Assembly (NCBI GenBank): GCA_001051155.2
Contig: JYIP02000009.1
Location: 1,736,001-1,800,000, forward strand
Length of the DNA: 64,000 nucleotides
Direction of reading: 5' to 3'
Source: Chrysoporthe austroafricana
Lineage: Eukaryota; Ascomycota; Sordariomycetes; Diaporthales; Cryphonectriaceae
Shown: positions 13,242-21,943 of the stretch, in pieces
Layout of the letters: each line of letters opens with the position of its first letter
How positions within the stretch are numbered: the stretch's first letter is position 1
Made by a program: the position numbers and the translations under genes
Notes under the pieces: model-generated
The model's input: only the letters and a program-made list of their open reading frames with translations
The model's database searches: none
What the model was told of the DNA's origin: nothing

Positions 13242-13735
13242 TTAACTATGGCTACCTGATAGACACTTCGCAGCTACACTTCCTATACGCAATTCGCGAC
13301 TTGTCGAGAGGAATAGCCGGATTTGTTCGTATTTACATGGTTGACACACGTCCCGGCCTGCATGTCCATCCTCGGGAGGGGCCATGTCGATCATGAGGGG
13401 CTTGGGAGTGGAATTCGGTTGATTCGGCTGTGCGAAACTTCCGAGCTGCTTGCTGTTAGTCGAGACATCCCGTGGGTATTCTGAAGCCGAGGGAGAGCTC
13501 GCACAGCAGTGCGTGGCGTACTTTGTAAACAGCACGCCGTCGCCGGTGGCCCTGATTGTTGCGTAGAACTCGTGCTGCATGTGCAGCGTGCGGCCACGCC
13601 GCTTGCAGAAGTCTCCGAGGATTCCCTTGACCTCTCGCTTGTGGCGGCGGCGCGCTCGTCACCCCAGGCACTTGCAACCACGAGTTGCAGGTTCTTGTTG
13701 GCAGCCTCATCGCAACGCTTTGATCATTTAGGGGA
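13242..13735 (-). pseudogene. frame-broken coding relic, family unknown
   Basis: On the minus strand one frame reads EAANKNLQLVVASAWGDE and, without any intron-like gap, the sense continues one base out of register as LGDFCKRRGRTLHMQHEFYA followed by TIRATGDGVLFTKYATHCC and a Pro/Ser-rich tail to a stop at 13242. Both halves look like genuine protein, and the switch falls near 13625. I do not recognise the family. No start codon or upstream exon is evident (the frame before about 13735 contains stops). Likely a gene fragment inactivated by a one-base change; a sequencing error in an otherwise real last exon is the alternative. Confidence 0.4.
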
Positions 13736-14343
13736 AGTGTGTTCTTTGTGGTTACATTGGGAAAGGAACTCGTCAGATCAACCTGTATCATGTTGAAGGA
13801 AAGATACACCTCGGCGTCTACTGAAGTAGTGTGGCCTTAGGATTTTGCGATGTCCAATCTGAATTTTGCACTGCTGGCTGAAGTACTAGGTGGAACGTTT
13901 CATTCATGTCCCAAAGATGAATATGAACTAAGCTATCTGTAACGTCTAGACTCATCACTGAAGCGACCAAATCAGGCGATGCACGAAAAAAATGTGGCTA
14001 AAGACCAACAACTTGGGCCCGTGAAGGATGGGAGTTGCCGAAGAGACCAGTTCTTGATCCTGATACTACCGGTAGTCCAAATGGTGTTGATGATTGAGAA
14101 TCATCCCCAAAACACAATAGTCCCTTTACAGAGACAACATGCAAATACCCCTGAATAATGGGGTAAGAAAGCAAAGAATACACATAGAACCGTATTAGAT
14201 GCACGTATGAAGAAATTAGGTTGAACGGACAACAGATTGTGACGTGATGAAGCCAACTGGTCTGATTGCAATGGCTAAAACAACATGGCCGAGAGGAGGC
14301 CGCAGCTGTTCCGGTCGTGAAGGGATCTCTGTGCCTCGCAGGC
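13736..14343. other. intergenic
   Basis: No coding signal recognised; AT-richer than the dioxygenase gene that follows. Confidence 0.4.
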
Positions 14344-15228
14344 TCACCCATCAAGCGAATAGCCGACATCGCCAGCCTCCTGGCCCATCTTGATCAGACT
14401 CGCCTTCATCTTCTCCGCCCTCGCCCTCGTCTTCTCATCCAGCCCACCGAAGTCCACCCGATCAATCCAGTCCCTCACCCCGTGCTGCAGCACGTTCCTC
14501 GCCCTCAGCGTCGACCCATCCACGTGGCCGGCGCTGCCATGCAGCGTTAGCCTCTCTATCCTGGAGCTGTAGGAGCCCCGGTGCAGGATGTTGTTGTTAT
14601 AGAACACAATATCCCCCGGCTTGAGAAGCACGATCTGCTGCCCCGGCAGCTTCTTCTCGAAGGGCTCCGCGTTCCTCTCGGCCTCCGTCCTCGCGCGTTT
14701 GTGGCTTCCAGGCACGACAGCGAGGCTCATGTCTCCGTACAGGGCGAGGTTCCACTGCGCCGAGTATGCGGGGCGGCCCAGGCGCTCCAGCTCCTCCTCG
14801 GGCGTCGCGGTGGCGGGGATGTCGTCGCGGTGCCACCGCAGCTCGAAGTCCCGGGAGGGCCGCACCAGCAGGTTGAACAGCTCCATGACGAGCTCGTCGT
14901 CGGTGCACTGCAGCAGCTCCCGGGTGGGGGCGATGACCGCGTCGCTGAAGTACATGTTGACGAAGGCCCGCGAGCAGGGCATGTCCGGGTGCATCATGCC
15001 CTGCACGCCCCAGATGCCCTGCTCCCGCGCGATCTGCGGCGTGTTCTGGGGCCACGGCGGGAACTGCTTGGGGAGCGTGCGCACGGCGGGCCAGATGCCC
15101 GCGCGCGCCAGGGCCATGGCGTTCGTGGCGGCATCGCGGAGTTCCACGACCTGCGAGGGGGGGATGGCGGCGGGGATGACGACGAAGCCGTCGCGGTTGA
15201 AGCGTTCGAGGAGGTCTGTCGGCGCCAT
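14344..15228 (-). CDS. phytanoyl-CoA dioxygenase-like Fe(II)/2-oxoglutarate oxygenase
   Basis: A single exon of 294 residues. The N-terminus (LLERFNRDGFVVIPAAI) is the usual PhyH opening. The metal triad is visible as H133-x-D135 in LRWHRDD and the distal H216 in NILHRGSYSSR, with R223 seven residues later in the place of the 2-oxoglutarate-binding arginine. VVPGSHKR is another family hallmark. Such enzymes hydroxylate or desaturate small molecules, and in fungi many act on secondary metabolites. No signal peptide or membrane segment, so probably cytosolic. It is strongly GC-biased, unlike the flanking DNA. It is co-oriented with the NRPS-like reductase 2.1 kb downstream, so a shared pathway is possible but unproven. 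Confidence 0.88.
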   Translation of the reverse strand: MAPTDLLERFNRDGFVVIPAAIPPSQVVELRDAATNAMALARAGIWPAVRTLPKQFPPWPQNTPQIAREQGIWGVQGMMHPDMPCSRAFVNMYFSDAVIAPTRELLQCTDDELVMELFNLLVRPSRDFELRWHRDDIPATATPEEELERLGRPAYSAQWNLALYGDMSLAVVPGSHKRARTEAERNAEPFEKKLPGQQIVLLKPGDIVFYNNNILHRGSYSSRIERLTLHGSAGHVDGSTLRARNVLQHGVRDWIDRVDFGGLDEKTRARAEKMKASLIKMGQEAGDVGYSLDG

Positions 15229-15734
15229 TGTGAGGTATGCGGCCTGGAGGTATGTTGTTGAACACGAATCGAGGGCCTTCGTCTTGGGGACTAGTTAATA
15301 TGGGAGGTGGGCTGACTTGGGGTGGGGTTGAAGGAGTGACGTTGGTTTAAAGTTGTGATCCCAGTCGCGCTGAATACTATCCAACGACCGTCCGCGTAGC
15401 TCGCACTGTCCCGGCGAGTGTCTTTACCAGCAAGCCAGACTGTGCGATTACTGTGGGAATCTCATCTCATCTTCAGCCCAACACTAATAGTCAGTAAGGC
15501 CGGATACGGCAACACCACAAGATGGAACGTTGCAATGTTACTATATAGTTCCACGAGGAATCGGAATTGCAATTGTTTAGTTGGACTGTCGCTTGTCAGC
15601 TTGCTCGCATCTTTGATGTAACGCTATTAAGACAAAGCCCTCAGCTCCTCCTAAAGGAGAGAGACAAAAAAAAAAAAAAAAAAAAAAAAAAGGGTAACAA
15701 AACCAAAAGGGCAAAACCAAACAGCGCCGGANAG

Positions 15735-15772
<38 letters not shown>

Positions 15773-16347
15773 TTAGACAACTCAGAGGTCTAGACGAGCT
15801 TGGTCTGCGCGCCGCCGACCCGCAGCAATGGCTCGAATCATCAAAGCCATCGGTGGCACGAGCGGAACAGGCGGCATGTCGAGGGACAGCGGCGTGGCTT
15901 GACCTGGCTGCATCTCGACCCCGCTCGATCCAGCTCCGACATTGCTTTTCCAGACCGGGCCACCGTCCCGGCTCCCAGGCCCAGATTTGTCCGTCACCCT
16001 GCGCGGCGCTCAATATTTCCCAGCCACGGTACGACGTACGACGGCGCGCATACGTAGCGCGTCACGATACCGCAACCTGCCTGCAACGTTGACAGGCAGG
16101 CGAGGAACGATGCTTGGCCCGGCAGCCGGAACGCCTCCTTTCCTCTCCCCATCTTTTCACCGAGAAGCGTCGTCCCTGCCCGCATCTTGAACTACACCGG
16201 GCCCTCCCTTGATCAATGCTCGAGGTCGCCCGGCCAGGGATGTGAGCGGAAAGTCGAGGCCTCTTCGCACGTTGTCAACCTGATCTTCGCCGTGTGAGGC
16301 GATACCATCTACTACATACAGCCTAGAAGAGCCTATCACCACCAATC
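15229..16347. other. intergenic between divergent dioxygenase and alpha-galactosidase genes
   Basis: Shared upstream region of a minus-strand and a plus-strand gene. It contains the two long poly-A tracts described separately. No coding signal otherwise. Confidence 0.5.
15666..15769. repeat. two poly-A tracts with an ambiguous base
   Basis: A run of 26 A (15666-15691), then about 40 bases of A-rich sequence with an N at 15732, then a run of 35 A (15735-15769). Both runs are followed by GGGT. The paired structure and the N suggest slippage or a badly resolved assembly join. Confidence 0.85.
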
Positions 16348-18006
16348 ATGCACCTCCTCCTCACCATGGCCGCCCAGCTCCTCCTCGCTTGCCCCGCCCT
16401 GGCGGGCTTCGACCCGCCCGGCGTCCTCTCCCCGCTGCCGCCCATGGGCTTCAACGACTGGGCGCGCTACATGGGCGCGCTCAACGAGTCCCTCTTCGTG
16501 CAGACCGCCGAGGCCATGGTCGCCAACGGCCTCCTGGCCGCGGGCTATAACCGCCTCAACCTCGACGACGAGTGGTCGCTGATGACGCGTGCCGCCAACG
16601 GGAGCATGCAGTGGGACCCGGCCAAGTTCCCGCGCGGGCTGCCGTGGCTGGCCGGCTTCATGAAGGAGCGCGGCTTCATCCCGGGCATCTACACCGACGC
16701 GGGGAACCGGTCCTGCGGCGGCTACCCGGGCGCGTACGGCTATGAGGCGCTCGACGCTGCCACATTCGTGGGTTGGGGGTTCGAGTACCTCAAGCTGGAC
16801 GGGTGCAACATGCCCGACGCGACGGAGGCGGGCTACCGCGCCGTCTACGGGCTCTGGCACGACGTGCTGTCGTCCATGTGGCCGGACCAGATGGTCTTCT
16901 CGCAGTCCGCGCCGGCCTACTTCGCCGAGGCGGCCAACCTCACGGACTGGTACGCCGTCATGACCTGGGTGCCGCAGTTCGGCCAGCTCGCGCGCCACTC
17001 CCGCGACACGCTGGTCTGGAACAGCACCAGCTACTGGCCCGACATCACCGGCTGGGACTCGGTGCTGTTCAACTACGGGCAGGAGGTGCGGCTCGCGCGG
17101 TTCCAGCGGCCGGGCTACGTCAACGACCCGGACTTCCTGAACGTCGACCACTTCGACTACACGGACGACGAGCGCCGGAGCCACTTCGCGCTGTGGTGCA
17201 GCCTCAGCGCGCCCCTGATCCTGAGTACGGACGTGCTGAACATGACCGAGGTCGAGCTCGAGTACCTTACGAACCGGGACCTGATCGCCGTGGACCAGGA
17301 CCCGCTGGTGCAGCAGGCCACGCTGGTGAGCCAGGACGGGACGTGGGACGTGCTGACGAAGAGCCTCTACAACGGAGACAGGCTGGTTACGGTGCTGAAC
17401 CGGGGGAACACTTCGGCGGACCTGGATGTGGCGTGGGCGAGGATCGGGATCTTCCCGGACGAGCTGCCCACGCCGGAGAGCATCGTCGTGAAGGACCTCT
17501 GGACGGGCGAGAACACAACCGTGGGCCTGGGCGAGGCGGGCATCACCGCGAGCGGCGTCCCCTCCCACGGCACGGGCGTCTACCGCCTCTCGAACCCCTC
17601 ACCGGGCGATGCGGTCCGCACGTACCCGACCGGCATGATCTTCAACACGTACTCGCTGAGCTGCCTGACGGACTTGGCGTCCGGCACCGTGAGCTGGGTC
17701 AACTGCACGGCGGCGGACGCGCAGGTGTGGAGGGTCAAGCCGGACGGGCACGTCAACAGCCTCCTCCGGCCAGACGCCTGCCTCACATCAGGGAACGGGA
17801 CGGTCGTGTCGTCGGCGTCTGGGTGCGATGTCGGGACCGCGAATAGATGGGACTACTTCATCTCGGGGAACCTGATCAACGCCGCCTCGGGCCTGTGCCT
17901 GACGGAGGACCAGAGCGGTGATGGCGATTCCGTAGCGTTCATGGAGGCGTGTGGCTACCTTACCAACGAGCAGGTCGTCGCCCTTCCTGTCGGAGTAGCT
18001 GTGTAA
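16348..18006 (+). CDS. secreted GH27 alpha-galactosidase with C-terminal ricin-type lectin domain
   Basis: A single exon of 552 residues. Residues 1-19 form a signal peptide ending CPALA. The GH27 barrel starts at PMGFNDWARY; YLKLDGCN carries the predicted nucleophile Asp151, and Asp232 in YWPDITGWDS is the likely acid/base. Several NxS/T sequons fit a secreted glycoprotein. After the beta-sandwich, residues about 420-545 contain a cysteine-paired lectin-like region with a QVW motif, as in the larger fungal AglA-type enzymes. The family removes terminal alpha-1,6-galactose from galactomannan and raffinose-type sugars. Its codon use is extremely GC-rich, producing long antisense frames. Confidence 0.94.
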   Translation: MHLLLTMAAQLLLACPALAGFDPPGVLSPLPPMGFNDWARYMGALNESLFVQTAEAMVANGLLAAGYNRLNLDDEWSLMTRAANGSMQWDPAKFPRGLPWLAGFMKERGFIPGIYTDAGNRSCGGYPGAYGYEALDAATFVGWGFEYLKLDGCNMPDATEAGYRAVYGLWHDVLSSMWPDQMVFSQSAPAYFAEAANLTDWYAVMTWVPQFGQLARHSRDTLVWNSTSYWPDITGWDSVLFNYGQEVRLARFQRPGYVNDPDFLNVDHFDYTDDERRSHFALWCSLSAPLILSTDVLNMTEVELEYLTNRDLIAVDQDPLVQQATLVSQDGTWDVLTKSLYNGDRLVTVLNRGNTSADLDVAWARIGIFPDELPTPESIVVKDLWTGENTTVGLGEAGITASGVPSHGTGVYRLSNPSPGDAVRTYPTGMIFNTYSLSCLTDLASGTVSWVNCTAADAQVWRVKPDGHVNSLLRPDACLTSGNGTVVSSASGCDVGTANRWDYFISGNLINAASGLCLTEDQSGDGDSVAFMEACGYLTNEQVVALPVGVAV

Positions 18007-18064
18007 ATCCAATCTCGTCCCATATAGCCACGTCTTCCAGACAAAAGACTCTCCATCATGCCTA

Positions 18065-18903
18065 CTACACCTTTCCGCTCCCATCGTCGATCAGCTCACT
18101 CCGCCTGTCGACCCCCATCCACTTCCTCACCCCATCCCCCTCAAACACACCTTCGTCCACAATCCGCCCGGGCCAGCATATGTGATCCCGCACCTTGAAC
18201 GCTTCCCGCCCCCTGGCCGTCCTGATGCCCCTGATGAGCTCCGGGAACAGCATGATCATGTTCCGCCCCTCATCCATGATCGACGTGTGGCAGGTGTCGC
18301 AGTAGACCTTGCACGGTAGGTCGTGGACGGGCTGCTTCAGCGTGGATGAGTAGAAGGACAGGCCGTCGCCGCCGTGGCTGAAGCGGATGTCGGTTTTGTG
18401 AAAGATGGTGGCCCACTGGAAGGCGGCCTGGAGGCTGTTAATGGTGGGATAGCTAGACGACGAAGTAGTGTACACATGGTGAGAAATGGAGAAGACAAGG
18501 AGAAGTGAGAATAGAAGAGAATAGGAGAGATATAGAGAGGGGTACCATGACACGTGACATGGGAGAGCAGGATGCTGAAATAGGTGAGGGTGTTTTGGGG
18601 GAGGGGGCTCACGGCGTGCATGGTCTGGCAGTCAGTGCAGTGGCAATACTTCGAGGCCAACGGCTTGGCCCTGCTCAGCAGATAGTGTATTTGACCACAG
18701 TGACAAGATCCTTCCCATTCAGCACTGAAGCTATTGTCGTCCTCTGGCCTTCGGTATGGATGATCGGTCTTCCATGCCTCGTTGCCCTGGGGCCCTTGAG
18801 GGTGGGGAGCAGCCGGGGCCTGGCTGCTTCGGGCCGCAGGTGGAGAGACTGGATGTGTGGACGACATTTTTCTAGCTGTTGAAGGCGAGTTTGAGTCGTT
18901 CAT
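18065..18903 (-). CDS. GFA-family (Mss4-like fold) zinc enzyme
   Basis: Two exons (18903-18613 and 18427-18065), intron 185 bp, phase 0; 217 residues. After a Pro/Ser-rich N-terminal 50 residues come the zinc motifs SCHCGQIHY, KYCHCTDCQTMHA, then (exon 2) AAFQWATIF, RFSHGGDGLSFYSS, LPCKVYCDTCHTSIMDEGRN. This is the full pattern of the glutathione-dependent formaldehyde-activating-like family (PF04828). Substrate is unknown for most fungal members. Another ATG twelve codons in (MSSTHP) could be the true start. The intron is longer than others in the window and may hide a second one. A decayed copy of part of exon 2 lies at 21.4 kb. Confidence 0.88.
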
Positions 18904-20012
18904 GAGATATCAAATGATGGAGGTTGCTGTGAGATGAGAGTGTTGAAAGAGATGACTAGATGACAGGAGAGGGGGGGACTCGCGAGGCTGATGACGTCAA
19001 GTTTCAAGCAAAGATTCTGAGACGCAATGGCATTCCAGGTGCGCAGATGGAGTCACGAGATGGGTATTTCCAGCTCATCAAGAAGTGACATCTCTCGAGA
19101 TTTCGAAGGATCTGATTAAATCCCATGTTTCAATGGCGCCCAAAGGTAGGTCTCCCCCATGCCAGCGCTCTAGAAACCAATATTCAAAGTGGGAGATGTA
19201 TGCAACTGCATTTTCAATATTGAAACACTCTAGATGGAATACTTGTTACAGGACTTCTCTATAGCCCAATGTGTTTTTGCTTCACTTAAGTGCTGGCCTC
19301 GTATCTTTATGGCATGCGCTAGTTAGTAGATGGATGGGGTATTCAAAAGTGGTCTGCTCAACGGGCCTTATCATCGGGTACTCATCCATTGCTGTCAGAA
19401 TATAAACATATTCGAGTTACTGGGAAGTACTAGAATTACCTAGGTATATGATGAGTAATGAATCCCGACATATGATCAACATCCTACTCTACTTCAGATC
19501 CATGAATCAAGTGGCCTCAAGAATGTCCCATACAATGAGGCATTGAAACTTTTGTACAGAGTATCGAAATCTTTAGCCTCTCAAGGGTTTCCCCAATACA
19601 TTTAGCTAGGTAGCTGTGAAGAAACACATAGAAGCTCAAAGAGGTACCTAGGTACACTCCCACGTGACTGCTTGGGGATTCAAAGTGCCTCCTGTGATAT
19701 GCTTAAAAAAAACGAAGAGCGCGTGGTAGCCAAGCTGCTGTTGTGATCACGTGGATACAATCTGGATGAATTTCTCTATATGAGCGCTAGTACTTAACAC
19801 CCACAGCCTTGTTCTCCTCTCCAAATTCCCAACCTAACCAAGTATCCTGGATCAATACCTGGTCGCCTTCCACCACCCATTCTCCCTCCTGTACTGATTC
19901 TCGCCGCCACGCACACCCAGGACGTCGTTGCATCTGTGGATTCTCACCAATCCCTAACATCAATCCGCTCTTCCAACGGCCCCGAGTCAGCCTTTGGAGG
20001 CCACCTGCAAAG
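18904..20012. other. intergenic between divergent GFA and BTB genes
   Basis: About 1.1 kb of AT-richer DNA, with no coding frame of note. Serves as the upstream side of both flanking genes. Confidence 0.45.
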
Positions 20013-21111
20013 ATGGCTGAACACCTGGTCGAAGACATGAAACAGTCAGTGAGGGGATCTCTCCTGCGAGGCGACAGTAGCTAACAGTCCAGCAGACTTT
20101 TTCGAACCGGCAACTTGTCCGATGTCGACATCTTCTGCAAGGATCGCCAGTGGAGGGCGCACAAAGTCATCCTCTCTGCACGAAGTCCGTGGTTTGAGAG
20201 AGCCCTCTCGGGCAATTGGGAGGAGGCCCACTCCCGCCAAATTCGCGTCGACGAAATGGACCCAGCAACCATGGGGATCCTCTTGGAGTACATCTATACT
20301 GGCGGTACGATACAGCCATCCTCCCCATTGCCTCCTGACTTTCTTCCTGTCTCTAAGTGCCTGGCTTGTCCAACGTCCTCCCCACCCCCCACCCCGAGCC
20401 CTCAAACCTATGGCCCTCCTCTTTGCGCTCAAGTAGAGCTACTAATCAAAGACTTTAGATCTGCCTGCGAGGAATGCTGGTATTGGCGACAAGCATCCCT
20501 CTCTCTGTCTCGAGAGCTACGCGAAGCTCTGGATCCACGCCGATTACTTTCTACTCCCCAACCTGACGAGTGCTGCCCTGGAGGGACTACGGTACAAGTT
20601 CCTCCACTTGGCAGTAGATCTCTGGACTTTCCAGACAAACATCGAAGACTTCTTCGGCGAAATTGAGCCAATGAGGTGCTGGGCCCGGGACAACACCCCC
20701 GCGATTGTGGACGACCTCGCCAGAGCTGTGAGGGAGGCGTACGCCGTCGGCCTCGCCCCGCCGCTGCAGCAGACCCTCGTCGCCTCCGTGGTGTTGCTGC
20801 GGGAGCGCATGCCGGCGGACGCTCTCCGCGGGCTGATCGCCGAGATCGCAGACTTCGACAGGGACCTGTCGTGGATGCTGACGGGCATGCACTTCATCCG
20901 GGAGTACAGGGAGGAAGTGATCCTCCCTCCGGTGGCCTTCCTGGGCATCCCGCAAGAGCCCCGGTGCACCGAATGCAACGACACGCTCGTGAACGTCGAC
21001 TTGATCACATTCAACCCCGTGAGCCAGAGAACGGCGTGTTACGGTTGTGCCAAGAAGGCCTTTGCTTATATCATCGACTCGCTTTTCGAATGCCTCCCTG
21101 AGCGCGACTGA
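20013..21111 (+). CDS. BTB/POZ domain protein with C-terminal CxxC pairs
   Basis: Three exons (20013-20044, 20096-20304, 20459-21111) give 297 residues. Introns are 51 bp (branch GCTAAC) and 154 bp (branch CTAAT). Splicing yields the BTB core: FRTGNLSDVDIFCKDRQW, AHKVILSARSPWFERAL, RQIRVDEMDPATMGILLEYI, YTGDLPA, then ESYAKLWIHADYFLLPNL. BTB domains mediate dimerisation and often recruit Cul3 ubiquitin ligase; many fungal members are uncharacterised. The C-terminus holds two cysteine pairs (CTEC about 257 and CYGC about 277), suggesting a small zinc-binding knuckle. The very short first exon is supported by the reading frame and by the MAEHLVEDMKQ start, but is the least certain part. Confidence 0.85.
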
Positions 21112-21271
21112 GGCGCCGTGGAGACGGGCCCCAGCGACGATCAGCAGCGCGGCGGGCGTTGGGTAGGGAGGGACAAGACATTAGACACTGGGCATTCCAA
21201 AGGGGAGGCAGGTGGAGGTCGATTGTCGTAGTCATTGGAGGATTCTGTTGTACTAGGGAGAGACCTGTCAT

Positions 21272-21333
21272 CACCTGGCAGTTCATCATGGGAGGCATTG
21301 AAGGCCCAAGCCGTAGGGTTTGGGGCTTAGGTT
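21272..21333. repeat. dispersed repeat, copy A
   Basis: About 62 bp matching 25000-25060 in the same orientation. In my alignment there are nine substitutions, all transitions, and one single-base gap. Origin unknown; it is not part of any recognised gene. Confidence 0.75.
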
Positions 21334-21363
21334 GGGGCCACTGTAGACCTTCCACGTTAGGGA

Positions 21364-21454
21364 GTGGACGGGCTACTTCAGCGTGGATGACTAGAAGGAC
21401 AGGCCGTCGGCGCCGCAGCTGAAGCGGATGTCGATTTTGTGAAACATGATGGCA
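21364..21454 (-). pseudogene. fragment of a second GFA-family gene
   Basis: Roughly 90 bases are about 90 percent identical to 18323-18413, the start of exon 2 of the intact GFA gene. Read on the minus strand it gives MFHKIDIRFSCGADGLSF, a TAG stop where the intact gene has tyrosine, SSTLK, a second TAG where the intact gene has glutamine (CAG), then PVH. Two in-frame stops and the lack of the rest of the gene make it dead. Differences include several transversions, so it looks like a diverged paralogue remnant rather than a fresh copy. Confidence 0.85.
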
Positions 21455-21943
21455 GTGTACTCAATCCAATTTTCTTTGTACACGTTAAAAATAAACTTAT
21501 TTGCAGATTGAAAGCAGCAGCGCGTAGCGAACAGCGCACCGCGCACTTGAGCCCCGCCCCCTGCGCCCCCCGTCCCCTTCAGCTTTGAGAGCTTGACAGA
21601 CCTGACTTGGGTCTCGCCTCATGCATGTTTGGCGCCAATTCGGGCTGCGTCATAAGATGATCTCGCCGGAGGGAGAGGGCCCGCTGCTGACGGTTGGTCG
21701 TGTCCCAGCCCGGTGAGGCCTCGATGCCCAGGTGCAGCTTAGCTTCCACGCAGCCAGTCCCGTCAGGTGTGCTCCTGCAAGTCACAACCTGATGGAGGGC
21801 CCGCCCTGTCTTCGCGTTGCTTATGGTTCTTGAACTTTTTTAAGTTGCTCGGACTTTTTACCTCCTTCTTCGTTCGCTATCTTGATTACGCATACTCAAC
21901 ACGACTCACTCGCCCCGTCTTTGCTCAGACCAATCTATCTACC

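Larger units (their letters stand above)
21112..21943. other. intergenic with gene fragment and dispersed repeat
   Basis: Holds one copy of a dispersed repeat (21272-21333) and a dead GFA fragment (21364-21454), both described separately. The remainder up to the HET gene has no coding signal. Confidence 0.6.

Noticed and set aside
15666..15769. Poly-A tracts as the tail of a processed retrocopy
   Set aside because: No coding remnant or target-site duplication is visible; the N points to an assembly problem.
16336..17568. 410-codon open frame antisense to the alpha-galactosidase gene
   Set aside because: Same codon-bias shadow; no protein family features.
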